Below the pieces are notes generated by a model. That model saw nothing but the letters and a program-made list of their open reading frames with translations, was not told the origin of the DNA and made no database searches. The position numbers and the translations under genes are program-made. Source: Actinoplanes ianthinogenes (GTDB lineage Bacteria; Actinomycetota; Actinomycetes; Mycobacteriales; Micromonosporaceae). Taken from it: a DNA stretch of 64,000 bases. The stretch spans positions 7,694,501 through 7,758,500 of the forward strand of contig NZ_AP023356.1 of NCBI RefSeq assembly GCF_018324205.1, read 5' to 3'. Positions 41,060 to 49,893 of this stretch are shown here, piece after piece; the stretch's first letter is position 1, and every line of letters begins with the position of its first letter.

Positions 41060-41898
41060 CGACTCACACCTTGGAACGGCCCACCGCGGCCCCCGCAGCC
41101 CGCCGGAAGGCCAGGCTCACCGGCGAGCGAGCGATGTTCCTCTACACCTGGCTGATCATCGCCTGGCTCGTGGTGCCGATCCTGATCATGATCGCGTTCG
41201 GGTTCAACGACCCGAAGGGCCGGTACAACCAGACCTGGCAGGGCTTCACGCTCAAGTGGTACAAGGACGTCTTCGCGATCAGCGACCTCACCTCGGCGCT
41301 GGTCATCTCGCTGGTGATCGCGGTGGTCAGCTCGCTGCTGGCCGGCGCGCTGGGCACCGGCATCGGGTACGCGCTCGGCCGCTACCGGTTCCGCGGCGCC
41401 GACGGGCTGAACCTGATCATGTTCGCCACCATGTCCTCGCCTGAGCTGATCATGGGCATCTCGCTGCTCACGCTCTTCGTCTCGGCGGGCATCGGGCTGG
41501 GCGCGACCACCATCACGATCGCCCACGTGATGTTCTCCATCTCGTTCGTCTCCACGGTCGTCCGGGCCCGGGTGATCACCCTGGACCGGTCCATCGAGGA
41601 GGCCGCCGCCGACCTCGGCGCCGGCCCGTGGACGACGTTCTGGAAGGTCACGTTCCCGATCATCCTGCCGGCCGTCTTCTCCGGCGTGATGCTCGCCTTC
41701 GCGCTCTCCATCGACGACTTCGTGGTCACCAACTTCACCGCGGGCACCACCGTGACGTTCCCGCTGTGGATCTGGGGCGCGACCCGGGTCGGCCTGCCCC
41801 CGCAGGTCAACGTGATGGGCACGCTGATCTTCGCGGCCGGCATCCTGATCGCGGTGATCACCAACCTGCGCTCGCGGAGCAAGACCAAGAAAGCCTGA
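41056..41898 (+). CDS. potC: Polyamine ABC transporter permease (PotC-like)
   Basis: This 280-residue six-helix permease has an EAA loop IEEAAADLGAGPWTTFWKVTFPIILPA near residue 180, followed by AFALSIDDFVVTNFTAG, typical of PotC. It is the last gene of the run that may extend from 33338, and a strong terminator follows its stop by 13 bases. Confidence 0.9.
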   Translation: MTTHTLERPTAAPAARRKARLTGERAMFLYTWLIIAWLVVPILIMIAFGFNDPKGRYNQTWQGFTLKWYKDVFAISDLTSALVISLVIAVVSSLLAGALGTGIGYALGRYRFRGADGLNLIMFATMSSPELIMGISLLTLFVSAGIGLGATTITIAHVMFSISFVSTVVRARVITLDRSIEEAAADLGAGPWTTFWKVTFPIILPAVFSGVMLAFALSIDDFVVTNFTAGTTVTFPLWIWGATRVGLPPQVNVMGTLIFAAGILIAVITNLRSRSKTKKA

Positions 41899-41911
41899 CC
41901 GTGGTGTCGCG

Positions 41912-41949
41912 GCGCCGGCCCCCCATGCGGGGCCGGCGCTTTAGTTTTT
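41912..41949 (+). terminator. Strong intrinsic terminator after the polyamine importer
   Basis: An 11-bp perfect stem GCGCCGGCCCC (41912-41922) / GGGGCCGGCGC (41929-41939) with a six-base loop is followed by TTTAGTTTTT (41940-41949). This is the clearest classical terminator in the window. Confidence 0.9.
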
Positions 41950-42049
41950 CTGCCGAACAACGCGGAAATAGTTGTATCAGGGGTTGTGCGCGACGGAATC
42001 CGTAGGCAGGATCGAGAGTAACAGCAGGAACTAGTGGTGTGGAGAAATC

Positions 42050-43432
42050 GTGACCGACCGACAGCCCGATGATGTGGACGCTCTCTCCGCGACCGCCCGC
42101 GACCACCTGTGGATGCACTTCACCCGGCTCTCCGCGTACCAGGACGCTCCCGTACCGGTGATCACCCGAGGCGACGGCTGCTACGTGTGGGACTCCACCG
42201 GCCGTCGTTATCTGGACGGGCTCTCCGCCCTGTTCGTGGTGCAGACCGGCCACGGCCGGCAGGAGCTCGCCGACGCCGCCGCCAAGCAGGCCGGCGAGCT
42301 GGCGTACTTCCCGATCTGGTCCTACGCCCACCCCAAGGCGATCGAGCTGGCCGCCCGGCTGGCCGACATGGCCCCCGGCGACCTGAACCGGGTCTTCTTC
42401 ACCACCGGCGGCTCCGAGGCCGTCGAGTCGGCGTGGAAGCTGGCCCGGGCGTACTACAAGCGCGTCGGCAAGCCGATGAAGCACAAGGTCATCTCGCGCG
42501 CGGTGGCGTACCACGGCAGTTCGATGGGCGCCCTGTCGATCACCGGCATCCCGCCGTTCAAGCAGGACTTCGAGCCGCTGATCCCGAGCACCATGCGGGT
42601 GCCGAACACGAACTACTACCGCCGGCCCGACCCCTCGATGACCGAGGAGCAGTTCGGCGTCTGGGCGGCCGACCGGATCGCCGAGATGATCGAGTTCGAG
42701 GGCCCGGACACGGTCGCCGCGGTCTACCTCGAGCCGGTGCAGAACGCCGGCGGCTGCTTCCCGCCGCCGCCCGGGTACTTCCAGCGGGTCCGCGAGATCT
42801 GCGACCGCTACGACGTGCTGCTCGTCTCCGACGAGGTGATCTGCGCGTTCGGCCGGCTCGGCGAGTTCTTCGGCGCCGACAAGTACGGCTACCAGCCCGA
42901 CATCATCACCGCCGCCAAGGGTCTGACCTCGGGTTACGTGCCGCTCGGCGCGATGATCGCCTCGGACCGGCTGGTCGAGCCGTTCAAGAAGGGCGACAAC
43001 ATGTTCGCCCACGGCATCACCTACGGCGGCCACCCGGTCGGCGCCGCCGTCGCGCTCGCCAACATCGACATCATGGAGCGCGAGCAGCTCAACCAGCACG
43101 TCACCCGGAACAGCCCGGTCTTCCGGTCGTACCTGGAGCGGCTGCTCGACCTGCCGATCGTCGGCGACGTCCGCGGTGACGGCTACTTCTTCGGCATCGA
43201 GATGGTCAAGGACAAGGCGACGAAGGAGACCTTCAACGCCGAGGAGTCCGAGCGGCTGCTGCGCGGCTTCCTCTCCACCGCCCTGTTCGACGCGGGTCTG
43301 TACTGCCGCGCCGACGACCGTGGCGACCCGGTGATCCAGCTCGCGCCGCCGCTGATCGCGACCGAGACGCAGTTCGCGGAGATCGAGCAGATCCTCCGCT
43401 CGGTGCTCACCGAGGCCTGGAACCGTCTCTGA
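42050..43432 (+). CDS. Class III aminotransferase (putrescine/omega-amino acid:pyruvate type)
   Basis: The 460-residue PLP enzyme resembles SpuC-like diamine or omega-amino acid transaminases: DHLWMHFTRLSAYQD at the N-terminus, GGSEAVESAWKLARAYY, AYHGSSMGALSITG, LVSDEVICAFGRLGEFFG, Lys in IITAAKGLTSGYVPLGA, and THGITYGGHPVG-like FAHGITYGGHPVG. It starts at GTG with GGAG upstream. It has its own promoter region after the terminator; ACGGAATCCGT (41993-42003), an 11-bp palindrome, lies 46 bases before the start. Donor specificity is not certain. Confidence 0.87.
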   Translation: MTDRQPDDVDALSATARDHLWMHFTRLSAYQDAPVPVITRGDGCYVWDSTGRRYLDGLSALFVVQTGHGRQELADAAAKQAGELAYFPIWSYAHPKAIELAARLADMAPGDLNRVFFTTGGSEAVESAWKLARAYYKRVGKPMKHKVISRAVAYHGSSMGALSITGIPPFKQDFEPLIPSTMRVPNTNYYRRPDPSMTEEQFGVWAADRIAEMIEFEGPDTVAAVYLEPVQNAGGCFPPPPGYFQRVREICDRYDVLLVSDEVICAFGRLGEFFGADKYGYQPDIITAAKGLTSGYVPLGAMIASDRLVEPFKKGDNMFAHGITYGGHPVGAAVALANIDIMEREQLNQHVTRNSPVFRSYLERLLDLPIVGDVRGDGYFFGIEMVKDKATKETFNAEESERLLRGFLSTALFDAGLYCRADDRGDPVIQLAPPLIATETQFAEIEQILRSVLTEAWNRL

Positions 43433-43442
43433 CGCTTTTTTA

Positions 43443-43481
43443 GGAAATGCCCGCCTTCCATCGCCGGAGGCGGGCATTTCC
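43443..43481. terminator. Long hairpin between convergent genes
   Basis: A perfect 13-bp stem GGAAATGCCCGCC (43443-43455) / GGCGGGCATTTCC (43469-43481) lies between the aminotransferase and MerR stops. A T run (43436-43441) sits before, not after, the stem on the plus strand, so it is not a textbook terminator for either gene, but its position supports that role. Confidence 0.65.
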
Positions 43482-43484
43482 GCG

Positions 43485-43895
43485 TTATGCGGGTGCCCCG
43501 GTCCAGAAAGTCGCCGCGGTGCCCTTTTCGACCTCCGCCGCATAGGCCCGTACCTTGTAATCGATGACGTCGCGGAATTTCTCCAGCCGCCGGATCTCCT
43601 CGGTCACCCGTTCCCGATGCTCCTGGAGAATGGCGAGCCGCTCCCTCTCGTTCCCGGCGCCGGCCCGCACCAGATCGGCGAACCGCCGGATCTCACCGAG
43701 CGGCATCCCGGTCCGCCGCAGATTCGTGCAGATCTCCAGCCAGCCCTCGTCCTCGACCCGATAGACCCGCCGCCCCGCCGCATCCCGCTCCACCGGCCGG
43801 GTGAGCAGCCCCTCCCGCTCATAGAACCGCAGCGTGTCCACACTCAAGCCGGTCCGTCGCGCGATCTCCCCGATGCTCAGCCCGATGTCCGTCAT
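43485..43895 (-). CDS. MerR-family transcriptional regulator
   Basis: The 136-residue protein begins with a MerR winged helix (SIGEIARRTGLSVDTLRFYEREGLL, residues 7-31; RRVYRVED). A recognition region LEICTNLRRTGMPLGEIRRFADLVRAG and a coiled-coil dimer helix (ERERLAILQEHRERVTEEIRRLEK) follow. No cysteine cluster of a metal sensor is present, so it probably belongs to the organic-ligand or redox branch. Target genes are unknown. Confidence 0.88.
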   Translation of the reverse strand: MTDIGLSIGEIARRTGLSVDTLRFYEREGLLTRPVERDAAGRRVYRVEDEGWLEICTNLRRTGMPLGEIRRFADLVRAGAGNERERLAILQEHRERVTEEIRRLEKFRDVIDYKVRAYAAEVEKGTAATFWTGAPA

Positions 43896-43995
43896 GCAAA
43901 AACCCTAATTCAAACCCCGCTTCGCGTACGCCCCGAGCACTCCCGCCGTGACCGGGCCGGGACGCGGTCCCGCGAACACCCGCGGCGTCCCGGAG

Positions 43996-44718
43996 TCAGC
44001 CCTGGTCGAGGTGCCCGCCGGCCTTGCTCAGCGCCTCGGCGTCGACGGTGATCCCGGCGCCCCCGGCGGCCGCGGCGTGCGTCAGCCGGATCGCGTAGGC
44101 CACCAGATCGGGCGCCTCCTGCGGGATGCGGTGCCCGGCGTCGTCCGCGACGATCAGCGGCGCCCCGGCGTCCCGGGCCAGGATCCGCTGGCCGGCCAGC
44201 CACAGCTCCTCGACGCCGCCGGGCAGCCGGGCGGTCGACGCGTGGTGCGGGGTGCGGGTCAGCACCACGGTCGGCACCGGCGCCGGGGTCGCGGTGATCA
44301 CCTCGACCTGCCCCCGGATCAGATCCAGCTCGGTGGCGCCCGGTTCGTCGCCGTCGACCGGGTCCTCCGCGCCGTCGAACAATCGCAGCTGGGGGAGCGA
44401 GCCGTCGACGTGCACCAGCCCGGCGACCCGGTGCGGGTGCCGGTCGGCGTACACCCGGGCGATCAGGCTGCCCAGCGAGTGCGCGGCCAGCACCGCCGGG
44501 CCGGTGATCCCGCGCTCGTCGAGCAGCGCGGCCAGCTCGTCGGCGAGCGCGCTGTAGGGCAGCGGGGGATTGGGCGCCGGCCGGGGCGGGGCGTCCCCGG
44601 TGCCGGGCCGGTCGTAGGTGACCGTGGGCAGGTCGCCGAGGCGGTCCAGCACCGGCTGCCAGTTCCGCCCCGGCTCACCGAGGGCGGCGATGAACACGAT
44701 GGGTGGTTGAGCTGTCAC
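43996..44718 (-). CDS. Alpha/beta hydrolase
   Basis: This 240-residue hydrolase has the nucleophile elbow AHSLGS (Ser near residue 82) after YDRPGTGD, and a C-terminal catalytic His in DAGHRIPQEAPDLV. The oxyanion region is FIAALGEPGRNW. The family covers esterases, lipases and haloperoxidase-like enzymes; the substrate is unknown. It stands alone, downstream of the MerR gene's promoter side. Confidence 0.82.
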   Translation of the reverse strand: MTAQPPIVFIAALGEPGRNWQPVLDRLGDLPTVTYDRPGTGDAPPRPAPNPPLPYSALADELAALLDERGITGPAVLAAHSLGSLIARVYADRHPHRVAGLVHVDGSLPQLRLFDGAEDPVDGDEPGATELDLIRGQVEVITATPAPVPTVVLTRTPHHASTARLPGGVEELWLAGQRILARDAGAPLIVADDAGHRIPQEAPDLVAYAIRLTHAAAAGGAGITVDAEALSKAGGHLDQG

Positions 44719-44786
44719 CCGATCGAGGGTATCGACGAATGCCGTGATCCGCCCGGCTCGGCGCCGGGCGGATCAGTCGCGTGTGA

Positions 44787-46691
44787 TCAGTGGCGGGTGT
44801 GCAGGCCGTATCCGTACAGATAAAGGGGTTTATAGGTTTTGTCGCCGATGTTGATCGGGACCTGGTCGGTCGAGCGCGGCCAGGTCACCGGCAGCCGCCC
44901 GGTGAACGGCTCGCGGCCGAACAGCACGTCGGCGACCCCGGCGCCCTCACTGCCCGGCAGCCAGGAGGCGACCAGGGCGTCCATCTCGGCGAGCTGATCG
45001 GTGATCACCTGCGGGCGGCCGGAGACGATCAGCACGACGCACGCGGCGGCCGCGGCGCAGACCTTGTCGACGACCGCCCTGTCGCCCGGTTGCAGGGTGA
45101 GCGACTTGGGTTCGTGCTGCGGCTCGGTGCACCACGAGCAGACCGGTCCGCCGACGTCGCCGAAGCCCTCCGCGTACGGTGTCTCGCCGACCACCACCAC
45201 GCCGATGTCGTCCTTGCCGACCGGCGCCGAGGCGTCCTTGCTGTAGGTGACCCGGGCGTGCGGGGCGACCTGCTTGATCCCGGCCAGGATGGTGGTGCCC
45301 GGGATGGCGTCACCGGAGCGGCCCTGCCAGTCGATGGTCCAGCCGCCGGCCTGGTTGCCGATGTCGTCGGCGTTGCGCCCGGCCACGTACAGCTTGGCGT
45401 TCTTCTTCAGCGGCAGCAGGTGGTGGCTGTTCTTGAGCAGCACCTGCGACTCGGCGACGGCCTGCCGGGCGAGGGCCCGGTGCGCGGCGCTGCCGACCTG
45501 GTCGATGGCGGCCGTCGTGGCGTACGGATGCTCGAAGAGCCCGATCTGGAACTTCGTCCGCAGGATCCGGCGCACCGCGTCGTCGATCCGGCTCATCGGC
45601 ACCCGCCCGGCCTGGACCTCGGCGGTGAGCAGTTCCTCGAAGCGGGCCGCGGTGTTCGGCTCCATGAACATGTCGGTGCCGGCGTTGACCCCGTCGCGGA
45701 CCTGCGCGGCGGTGGGGCGCGGGTCGGTGCTGGTGTCGGGCAGCTGGTGGATGCCCTCCCAGTCGCTGATCACGAACCCCTGGAAGCCCAGCCGGCCCTT
45801 CAGCGTGCCGGTGATCAGCTCCCGGTTGCCGTGCATCTTGGTGGGGTTGCCGACGCCGTCCTCGGTCCAGTCGACGCTGGAGAACGACGGCATGACGGCG
45901 TAAAGACCCGGCACACCCCGGTAGGGCGCCAGGTCGATCCGGTCGAAGTCCCGGCGGCTGGTGACCGTGATGCCCTGGTCGATCGTGTAGTCGCCGCTGC
46001 CGGTGCCGTACTCGGTGTCGCCGTCCCCGGCGTAGTGCTTGAGCGTCGGCAGCACGCCGCCGCGCTGGAGCCCGGTGACCGCGGTGCGCATCCGCACGAC
46101 CAGGTCCGGGTCCTCGCCGAAGCTCTCGTAGGAACGGCCCCACCGCTCGTCGCGGCTCACGCAGACGCACGGCGCGAAGTCCCACGGGATGCCGGTCGCC
46201 CGGACCTCCTCCGCGGTGGCCCGGTAGACCTGTCCGACCAGGCGCGGGTCGCGGGTGGCGCCGAGGCCGACGTTGTGCGGGAAGACGGTGGCGCCGTACA
46301 CGTTGCCGTGCCCGTGCACCGCGTCGATCCCGTAGATCATCGGGATGCCCAGCGGGGTGGCCAGCGCCGCCCGCTGGAACTCGTTGACCATGGCGACCCA
46401 GGCCTCCGGGGTGTTCGGCGTGGGCACCGAGCCGCCGCCGGAGAGCACCGAGCCGAGCCGCCACCGGGTGATGAGCGACGGGTCGGCGGCGACCGCGCCG
46501 CGCTCCGCCTGGGTCATCTGGCCGATCTTGTCGGCCAGGCTCATCCGGCCCAGCAGGTCGGTGACTCGTTTCTCCACCGGTTGCCGGGCGTCTCGATACA
46601 GTGGCGTGGTGGCCGCCGTCGCGGCGGCGCCGGGCAGCAGCGCGACGACAGTCGCGCACGTGGTGACGCCGGCGAGGGTCCGTCTGTTCAT
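44787..46691 (-). CDS. Secreted glycoside hydrolase family 3 beta-glucosidase
   Basis: The 634-residue enzyme has a Sec signal peptide (MNRRTLAGVTTCATVVALLP then GAAATA). The GH3 N-terminal barrel shows LLGRMSLADKIGQMTQAE, YGIDAVHGHGNV, LKHYAGDGD and the nucleophile Asp in GFVISDWEGIHQL. The C-terminal domain shows VVVVGETPYAEGFGD and ASWLPGSEGAGVADVLFG. It lacks a fibronectin III tail and resembles exo-beta-glucosidases of the barley ExoI type, so it probably trims beta-glucans outside the cell. A perfect GATAC-type palindrome lies before its start. Confidence 0.9.
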   Translation of the reverse strand: MNRRTLAGVTTCATVVALLPGAAATAATTPLYRDARQPVEKRVTDLLGRMSLADKIGQMTQAERGAVAADPSLITRWRLGSVLSGGGSVPTPNTPEAWVAMVNEFQRAALATPLGIPMIYGIDAVHGHGNVYGATVFPHNVGLGATRDPRLVGQVYRATAEEVRATGIPWDFAPCVCVSRDERWGRSYESFGEDPDLVVRMRTAVTGLQRGGVLPTLKHYAGDGDTEYGTGSGDYTIDQGITVTSRRDFDRIDLAPYRGVPGLYAVMPSFSSVDWTEDGVGNPTKMHGNRELITGTLKGRLGFQGFVISDWEGIHQLPDTSTDPRPTAAQVRDGVNAGTDMFMEPNTAARFEELLTAEVQAGRVPMSRIDDAVRRILRTKFQIGLFEHPYATTAAIDQVGSAAHRALARQAVAESQVLLKNSHHLLPLKKNAKLYVAGRNADDIGNQAGGWTIDWQGRSGDAIPGTTILAGIKQVAPHARVTYSKDASAPVGKDDIGVVVVGETPYAEGFGDVGGPVCSWCTEPQHEPKSLTLQPGDRAVVDKVCAAAAACVVLIVSGRPQVITDQLAEMDALVASWLPGSEGAGVADVLFGREPFTGRLPVTWPRSTDQVPINIGDKTYKPLYLYGYGLHTRH

Positions 46692-46719
46692 GTCGCCCTC
46701 CTCTGGTATCGGTCACTCT

Positions 46720-46734
46720 CGATACTCGGTATCG
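46720..46734. promoter_or_regulatory. Palindromic operator candidate before the secreted GH3 gene
   Basis: CGATAC-TCG-GTATCG is a perfect six-base inverted repeat, and an extra half-site GGTATCGG lies at about 46705-46712, nearer the start codon. It is a candidate binding site for an unidentified regulator of the glucosidase. Confidence 0.4.
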
Positions 46735-46758
46735 TCACGCCCTGTTTCCAGGTGGTTG

Positions 46759-46794
46759 TTTCCAGTGGGTTGCGGCAACCGACATTGCTGGAAA
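46759..46794 (+). other. Nested hairpin before the receiver gene
   Basis: TTTCCAG (46759-46765) pairs with CTGGAAA (46788-46794), and inside it GGTT (46768-46771) pairs with AACC (46777-46780). It lies 39 bases before the ATG of the receiver gene and could be an mRNA leader structure or an operator. Confidence 0.35.
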
Positions 46795-46833
46795 AGCTCC
46801 CGCTGTGCTCATTGCCGGGCGCATGCTGACGGA

Positions 46834-47217
46834 ATGGCCGTGTTGCTGATCGCCGAGGATGACGAGGACATCGCCGCCGTTCTGACCCGGGTGTGCAAGC
46901 GGGCCGGGGTCACCGTGCTCCGTGCGGCGGACGGGCAGGCCGCCCTCGAAATGATCGAGGACGAGCATCCGGACGCGCTGCTCACCGACCTCGGCATGCC
47001 GCGGATGGACGGCTGGGAGCTGATCCAGAAGGTGCGCGCCCACCCGGAGACCCGGGATCTGCCGGTGGCCATCCTGAGCGGGCAACTCACCCCCGGTGAC
47101 CCGCGGGCCGCAGCGCTGGCCTGCGCGGTGCTGCTCAAGCCCTGCCCGAACGATCGGCTGGTCGAGGCGGTCAAGAAGTTGCTGGCGCACGAGCACGATG
47201 AGGAGTGCTCGACCTAA
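46834..47217 (+). CDS. Single-domain response regulator (CheY-like)
   Basis: The 127-residue protein is a bare receiver: acidic DDED 9-12, phospho-Asp52 in ALLTDLGMPRMDG, and Lys in LLKPCPND. No DNA-binding output is attached. It lies 68 bases before a PAS-GAF kinase that is homologous to the receiver-fused kinase at 11505, so it is probably that kinase's partner. The start follows GACGGA, a weak ribosome site. Confidence 0.9.
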   Translation: MAVLLIAEDDEDIAAVLTRVCKRAGVTVLRAADGQAALEMIEDEHPDALLTDLGMPRMDGWELIQKVRAHPETRDLPVAILSGQLTPGDPRAAALACAVLLKPCPNDRLVEAVKKLLAHEHDEECST

Positions 47218-47244
47218 AACGTACATATAGTATTAATAGGGCAG

Positions 47245-47266
47245 CGCCCCGCAACGGTGCGGGGCG
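47245..47266 (+). other. Hairpin and AT-rich island between receiver and kinase genes
   Basis: CGCCCCGC (47245-47252) / GCGGGGCG (47259-47266) is a perfect 8-bp stem with a six-base loop, 19 bases before the kinase ATG. Just before it lies an AT-rich stretch (about 47217-47239, including TAGTATTAAT), rare in this genome, that could carry a -10 element. It may attenuate or separately start kinase expression. Confidence 0.4.
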
Positions 47267-47285
47267 GCTTCGGAACGGGCGGACC

Positions 47286-48896
47286 ATGGCGGTGCTCGGA
47301 GCTCCGGTCACACCGGACAGCGATGCGTTCCTCGGCACCCTGATGCAGAGCCTCTCCGTGGGCGTGGTCGCGTGCGACGCCACCGGCCGCGTCGTCTTCA
47401 TCAACCGGGCGATGCGCGAGGTGCGTGGCTTCCCGCTGGACGGACCGGTGCCGGACGACTTCGCCGCACGCTCCGAGCGGGTGATGACCAGCCCCGACGC
47501 GCGCCCGCTGCCCTGGTCGCAGACCCCGCTGATGCGGGCGCTGCGCGGCGAGCACATCGTCGCCGAGGACGTCTGCATCCGCAGACCGGACCAGCCTGTA
47601 AGGATCTTCGCCTGCACCGCCCAGCCGATCTTCGACGCGGCGCACCAGCTGCTCGGCGCGGTCTCGGTGGCGCACGAGGTGACCGCGCTGCGCCGCGCCG
47701 AACGGTTCCGGGCCTGCCACCTCGCCGTCGAACACGTGCTCAAACAGGCCAGCTCGGTGCACGCGGCCGCGCCCGAGGTGCTCCGCGCGGTCGCCGTCAC
47801 GCTCGGCTGGCCGTGCGCCGAACTGTTCCTGATCGACGAGTCGGCGGCCGGCGCGCTGCGGTCGGTCGGGTACTGGGACACCGGCACCACGACACCGGAC
47901 GGCTTCTTCGGGCACACCCCGCGGCGCGGGGAGGGGATCACCGGGCGGGTCTGGGAGACCGGGCGGGCCATCTGGGTGCCGGACATCGGGGCCGAGCTCA
48001 ACCTGCGGACCCCGCACGAGCGGGAACGGGTGCAGGTCTGCATCGAGCGGGGGATCCGGACCGTGCTGGCCGTGCCGGTGCAGGACGGCACCACCATGCT
48101 CGGCGTGCTGACCTGCTATGCCGGCTCGCAGGAACGGCACGAGGAGCTGCTCACCGTGCTGATGGACGGGGTGGCCGCGCAGATCGGGGTGTTCGTGGCG
48201 CTGCGCCGCGCCGAGGAACTGGCCCGGCAACTGGCCCGGGCGCAGAACGACTTCGTCGACCTGGTGGGGCACGAGATGCGTACCCCGCTCACCTCGATCA
48301 CCGCGAACGCCACCATCCTCGCCGAGGACGCGGCCGGGCTCGACCACGACGGCCGCCAGATGGCCCGGACCATCGCCCGCAACGCCGCCGTGCTCCAGCG
48401 GATCGCCGAGGCGCTGCTCGACCTGGCCGGCCTGGACGGCGGACACCTGGCCCTGGAGAAACGCCGGGTCGACCTGGCCGCCCTGGTCGCCGAGGCGGTG
48501 ACCACGGCCCACTCGACGATCACCACCGACCTGCCCGGCGAGCTGCTCCTGCCCGGCGACGCCGACCGCCTCCGCCAGGTCCTCGGCGACCTCCTGGCCA
48601 ACGCGGTCAAATACAGCCCACCCGGCGCCCCGATCCGGGTGACCCTGCAGAGCGCCGACGGCTGGGCCTGCCTGCGCATCGCCGACACCGGCATCGGCAC
48701 CCCGGAGTCGGAACGCGACCGGGTCTTCGACCGCTTCTTCCGCGGCAGCAACGTGCGGCATCAGGGCAGCCACGGCAGCGGCCTGGGGCTGAGCCTGGCC
48801 CGAGCCATCGTCCGCCTGCACGGCGGCACCATCCGCCTGACCGCCAACACCCCGACCGGAACCGTCGTCTGCGTCCGGCTCCCGCTTCACGGCTGA
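47286..48896 (+). CDS. PAS-GAF sensor histidine kinase
   Basis: The 536-residue soluble kinase has a PAS domain (about 15-140, LSVGVVACDATGRVVFINRAM) and a GAF domain (about 150-310). A HisKA box LVGHEMRTPLTSITANATIL (His near 330) follows, then HATPase boxes LLANAVKYSPPG, DTGIGTPE and GSGLGLSLARAI. Order and wording match the C-terminal 530 residues of the receiver-fused kinase at 11505. Here the receiver is a separate gene upstream. The start at 47286 is just before the paralogous region. Confidence 0.9.
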   Translation: MAVLGAPVTPDSDAFLGTLMQSLSVGVVACDATGRVVFINRAMREVRGFPLDGPVPDDFAARSERVMTSPDARPLPWSQTPLMRALRGEHIVAEDVCIRRPDQPVRIFACTAQPIFDAAHQLLGAVSVAHEVTALRRAERFRACHLAVEHVLKQASSVHAAAPEVLRAVAVTLGWPCAELFLIDESAAGALRSVGYWDTGTTTPDGFFGHTPRRGEGITGRVWETGRAIWVPDIGAELNLRTPHERERVQVCIERGIRTVLAVPVQDGTTMLGVLTCYAGSQERHEELLTVLMDGVAAQIGVFVALRRAEELARQLARAQNDFVDLVGHEMRTPLTSITANATILAEDAAGLDHDGRQMARTIARNAAVLQRIAEALLDLAGLDGGHLALEKRRVDLAALVAEAVTTAHSTITTDLPGELLLPGDADRLRQVLGDLLANAVKYSPPGAPIRVTLQSADGWACLRIADTGIGTPESERDRVFDRFFRGSNVRHQGSHGSGLGLSLARAIVRLHGGTIRLTANTPTGTVVCVRLPLHG

Positions 48897-48991
48897 CCCG
48901 CCCGCCGCTGCCTCTCCCGTCCCCCCGCTCCGCCGCCACCCGCCCACTCCCGCTCCGCCGTCCGCCTTCGGCCCGCTCCGCCGCGCTTACA

Positions 48992-49099
48992 GTTGCGGCC
49001 GGCGGTCGCGGTCGCTGGCTGGTCGCGGTTGCGGCCGGCGGTCGCGGTCGCTGGCTGGTCGCGGTTGCGGCCGGCGGTTGCGGTCGGTGGCTGGTCGCG
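48992..49099. repeat. Tandem 36-bp repeats
   Basis: Three units begin GTTGCGGCCGGCGGT at 48992, 49028 and 49064. A degenerate fourth piece lies near 49130. The period is a multiple of three, so open frames run through on both strands. The remainder of the gap from 48897 to the array at 49356 shows no convincing gene. Confidence 0.85.
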
Positions 49100-49355
49100 G
49101 TCTTTGCGCGCCAGGCCACGGAGTTGCTGGTCGCGGTTGCGGCCGCCGGTTACGGCCCGCCGATGCCCCCGGTTCAGATCGGGTGCGCAGCCGGTTCCGG
49201 TCAGCCGCCCACTTTCCGACATGAGCCGATTTTTCCGGTACGCCGCGAACCCCTCAAACTCCGAAACGCCACCCCGCCCCGCCCGTCCAGTCCAGCCGGT
49301 CCTGATGGTCCTGGTCCTGTCGGCGACAGAACCGTGCGCCGAAGTCCGACACCCC

Positions 49356-49801
49356 GGCTGGGCGTGGTGGCCCTTTCCCAGCAGTCGATAGGGCTCTGCT
49401 GTCCAGCGCGGTGACTCGGGCTGGCCTTGGTGGCCCTTTCCCGGTGGTCGATAGGGCGCTGTGGTCCAGCTCGGTGGTTCGGGCTGGCTTTGGTGGTCCT
49501 TTCTCGGTGGGGGATAGGGCGCTGTGGTCCAGCTCGGTGGTTCGGGCTGGCTGTGGTGGCCCTTTTCCGGTGGGGGATAGGGCGCTGTGGTCCAGCTCGG
49601 TGGTTCGGGCTGGCTGTGGTGGCCCTTTCTCGGTGGGGGATAGGGCGCTGTGGTGCAGCTCGGTGACTCGGGCTGGGCTTGGTGGCCCTTTCCTGGCGGT
49701 TGATAGGGCTGTGAGGTCCAGCTCGGTTACTCGGGCTGGACCACAGAGCCCTATCTCGGTGGGGGATAGGGCTGTGGGGGCCAGCCCGACGTCCCGGCTG
49801 G
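49356..49801. repeat. Palindromic tandem array 3 (7 units of 63 bp)
   Basis: Units start at 49356, 49418, 49481, 49544, 49607, 49670 and 49733 (63-bp period), and a last GGCTGG lies at 49796. Each has GGGCTGG ... GCCCTtTC ... GATAGGGC ... CCAGC, the same order of arms as arrays 1 and 2 but with one outer arm decayed (CCAGCTCGG). The final unit regains the full GCCCTATC / GATAGGGC and CCAGCCCGAC wording of the other arrays. It lies between two convergent genes. Confidence 0.92.
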
Positions 49802-49893
49802 CCCTGGGCTCTGCTCGGTGACTTCGAGCTGAGCGCGGGAGGGCGTACCGGAAATGGCGGACCGTGAGGGAGGCGGCGGTCCGCTTTTGATCG

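Noticed and set aside
43436..43481. Classical bidirectional terminator
   Set aside because: The T run lies before rather than after the stem on the plus strand and gives A residues on the minus strand, so only a hairpin role is supported.
48887..49222. Minus-strand frame with 12-residue repeats (RNRDQPATATAG type)
   Set aside because: It follows from the 36-bp tandem repeats, begins without a ribosome site and overlaps the end of the kinase gene.
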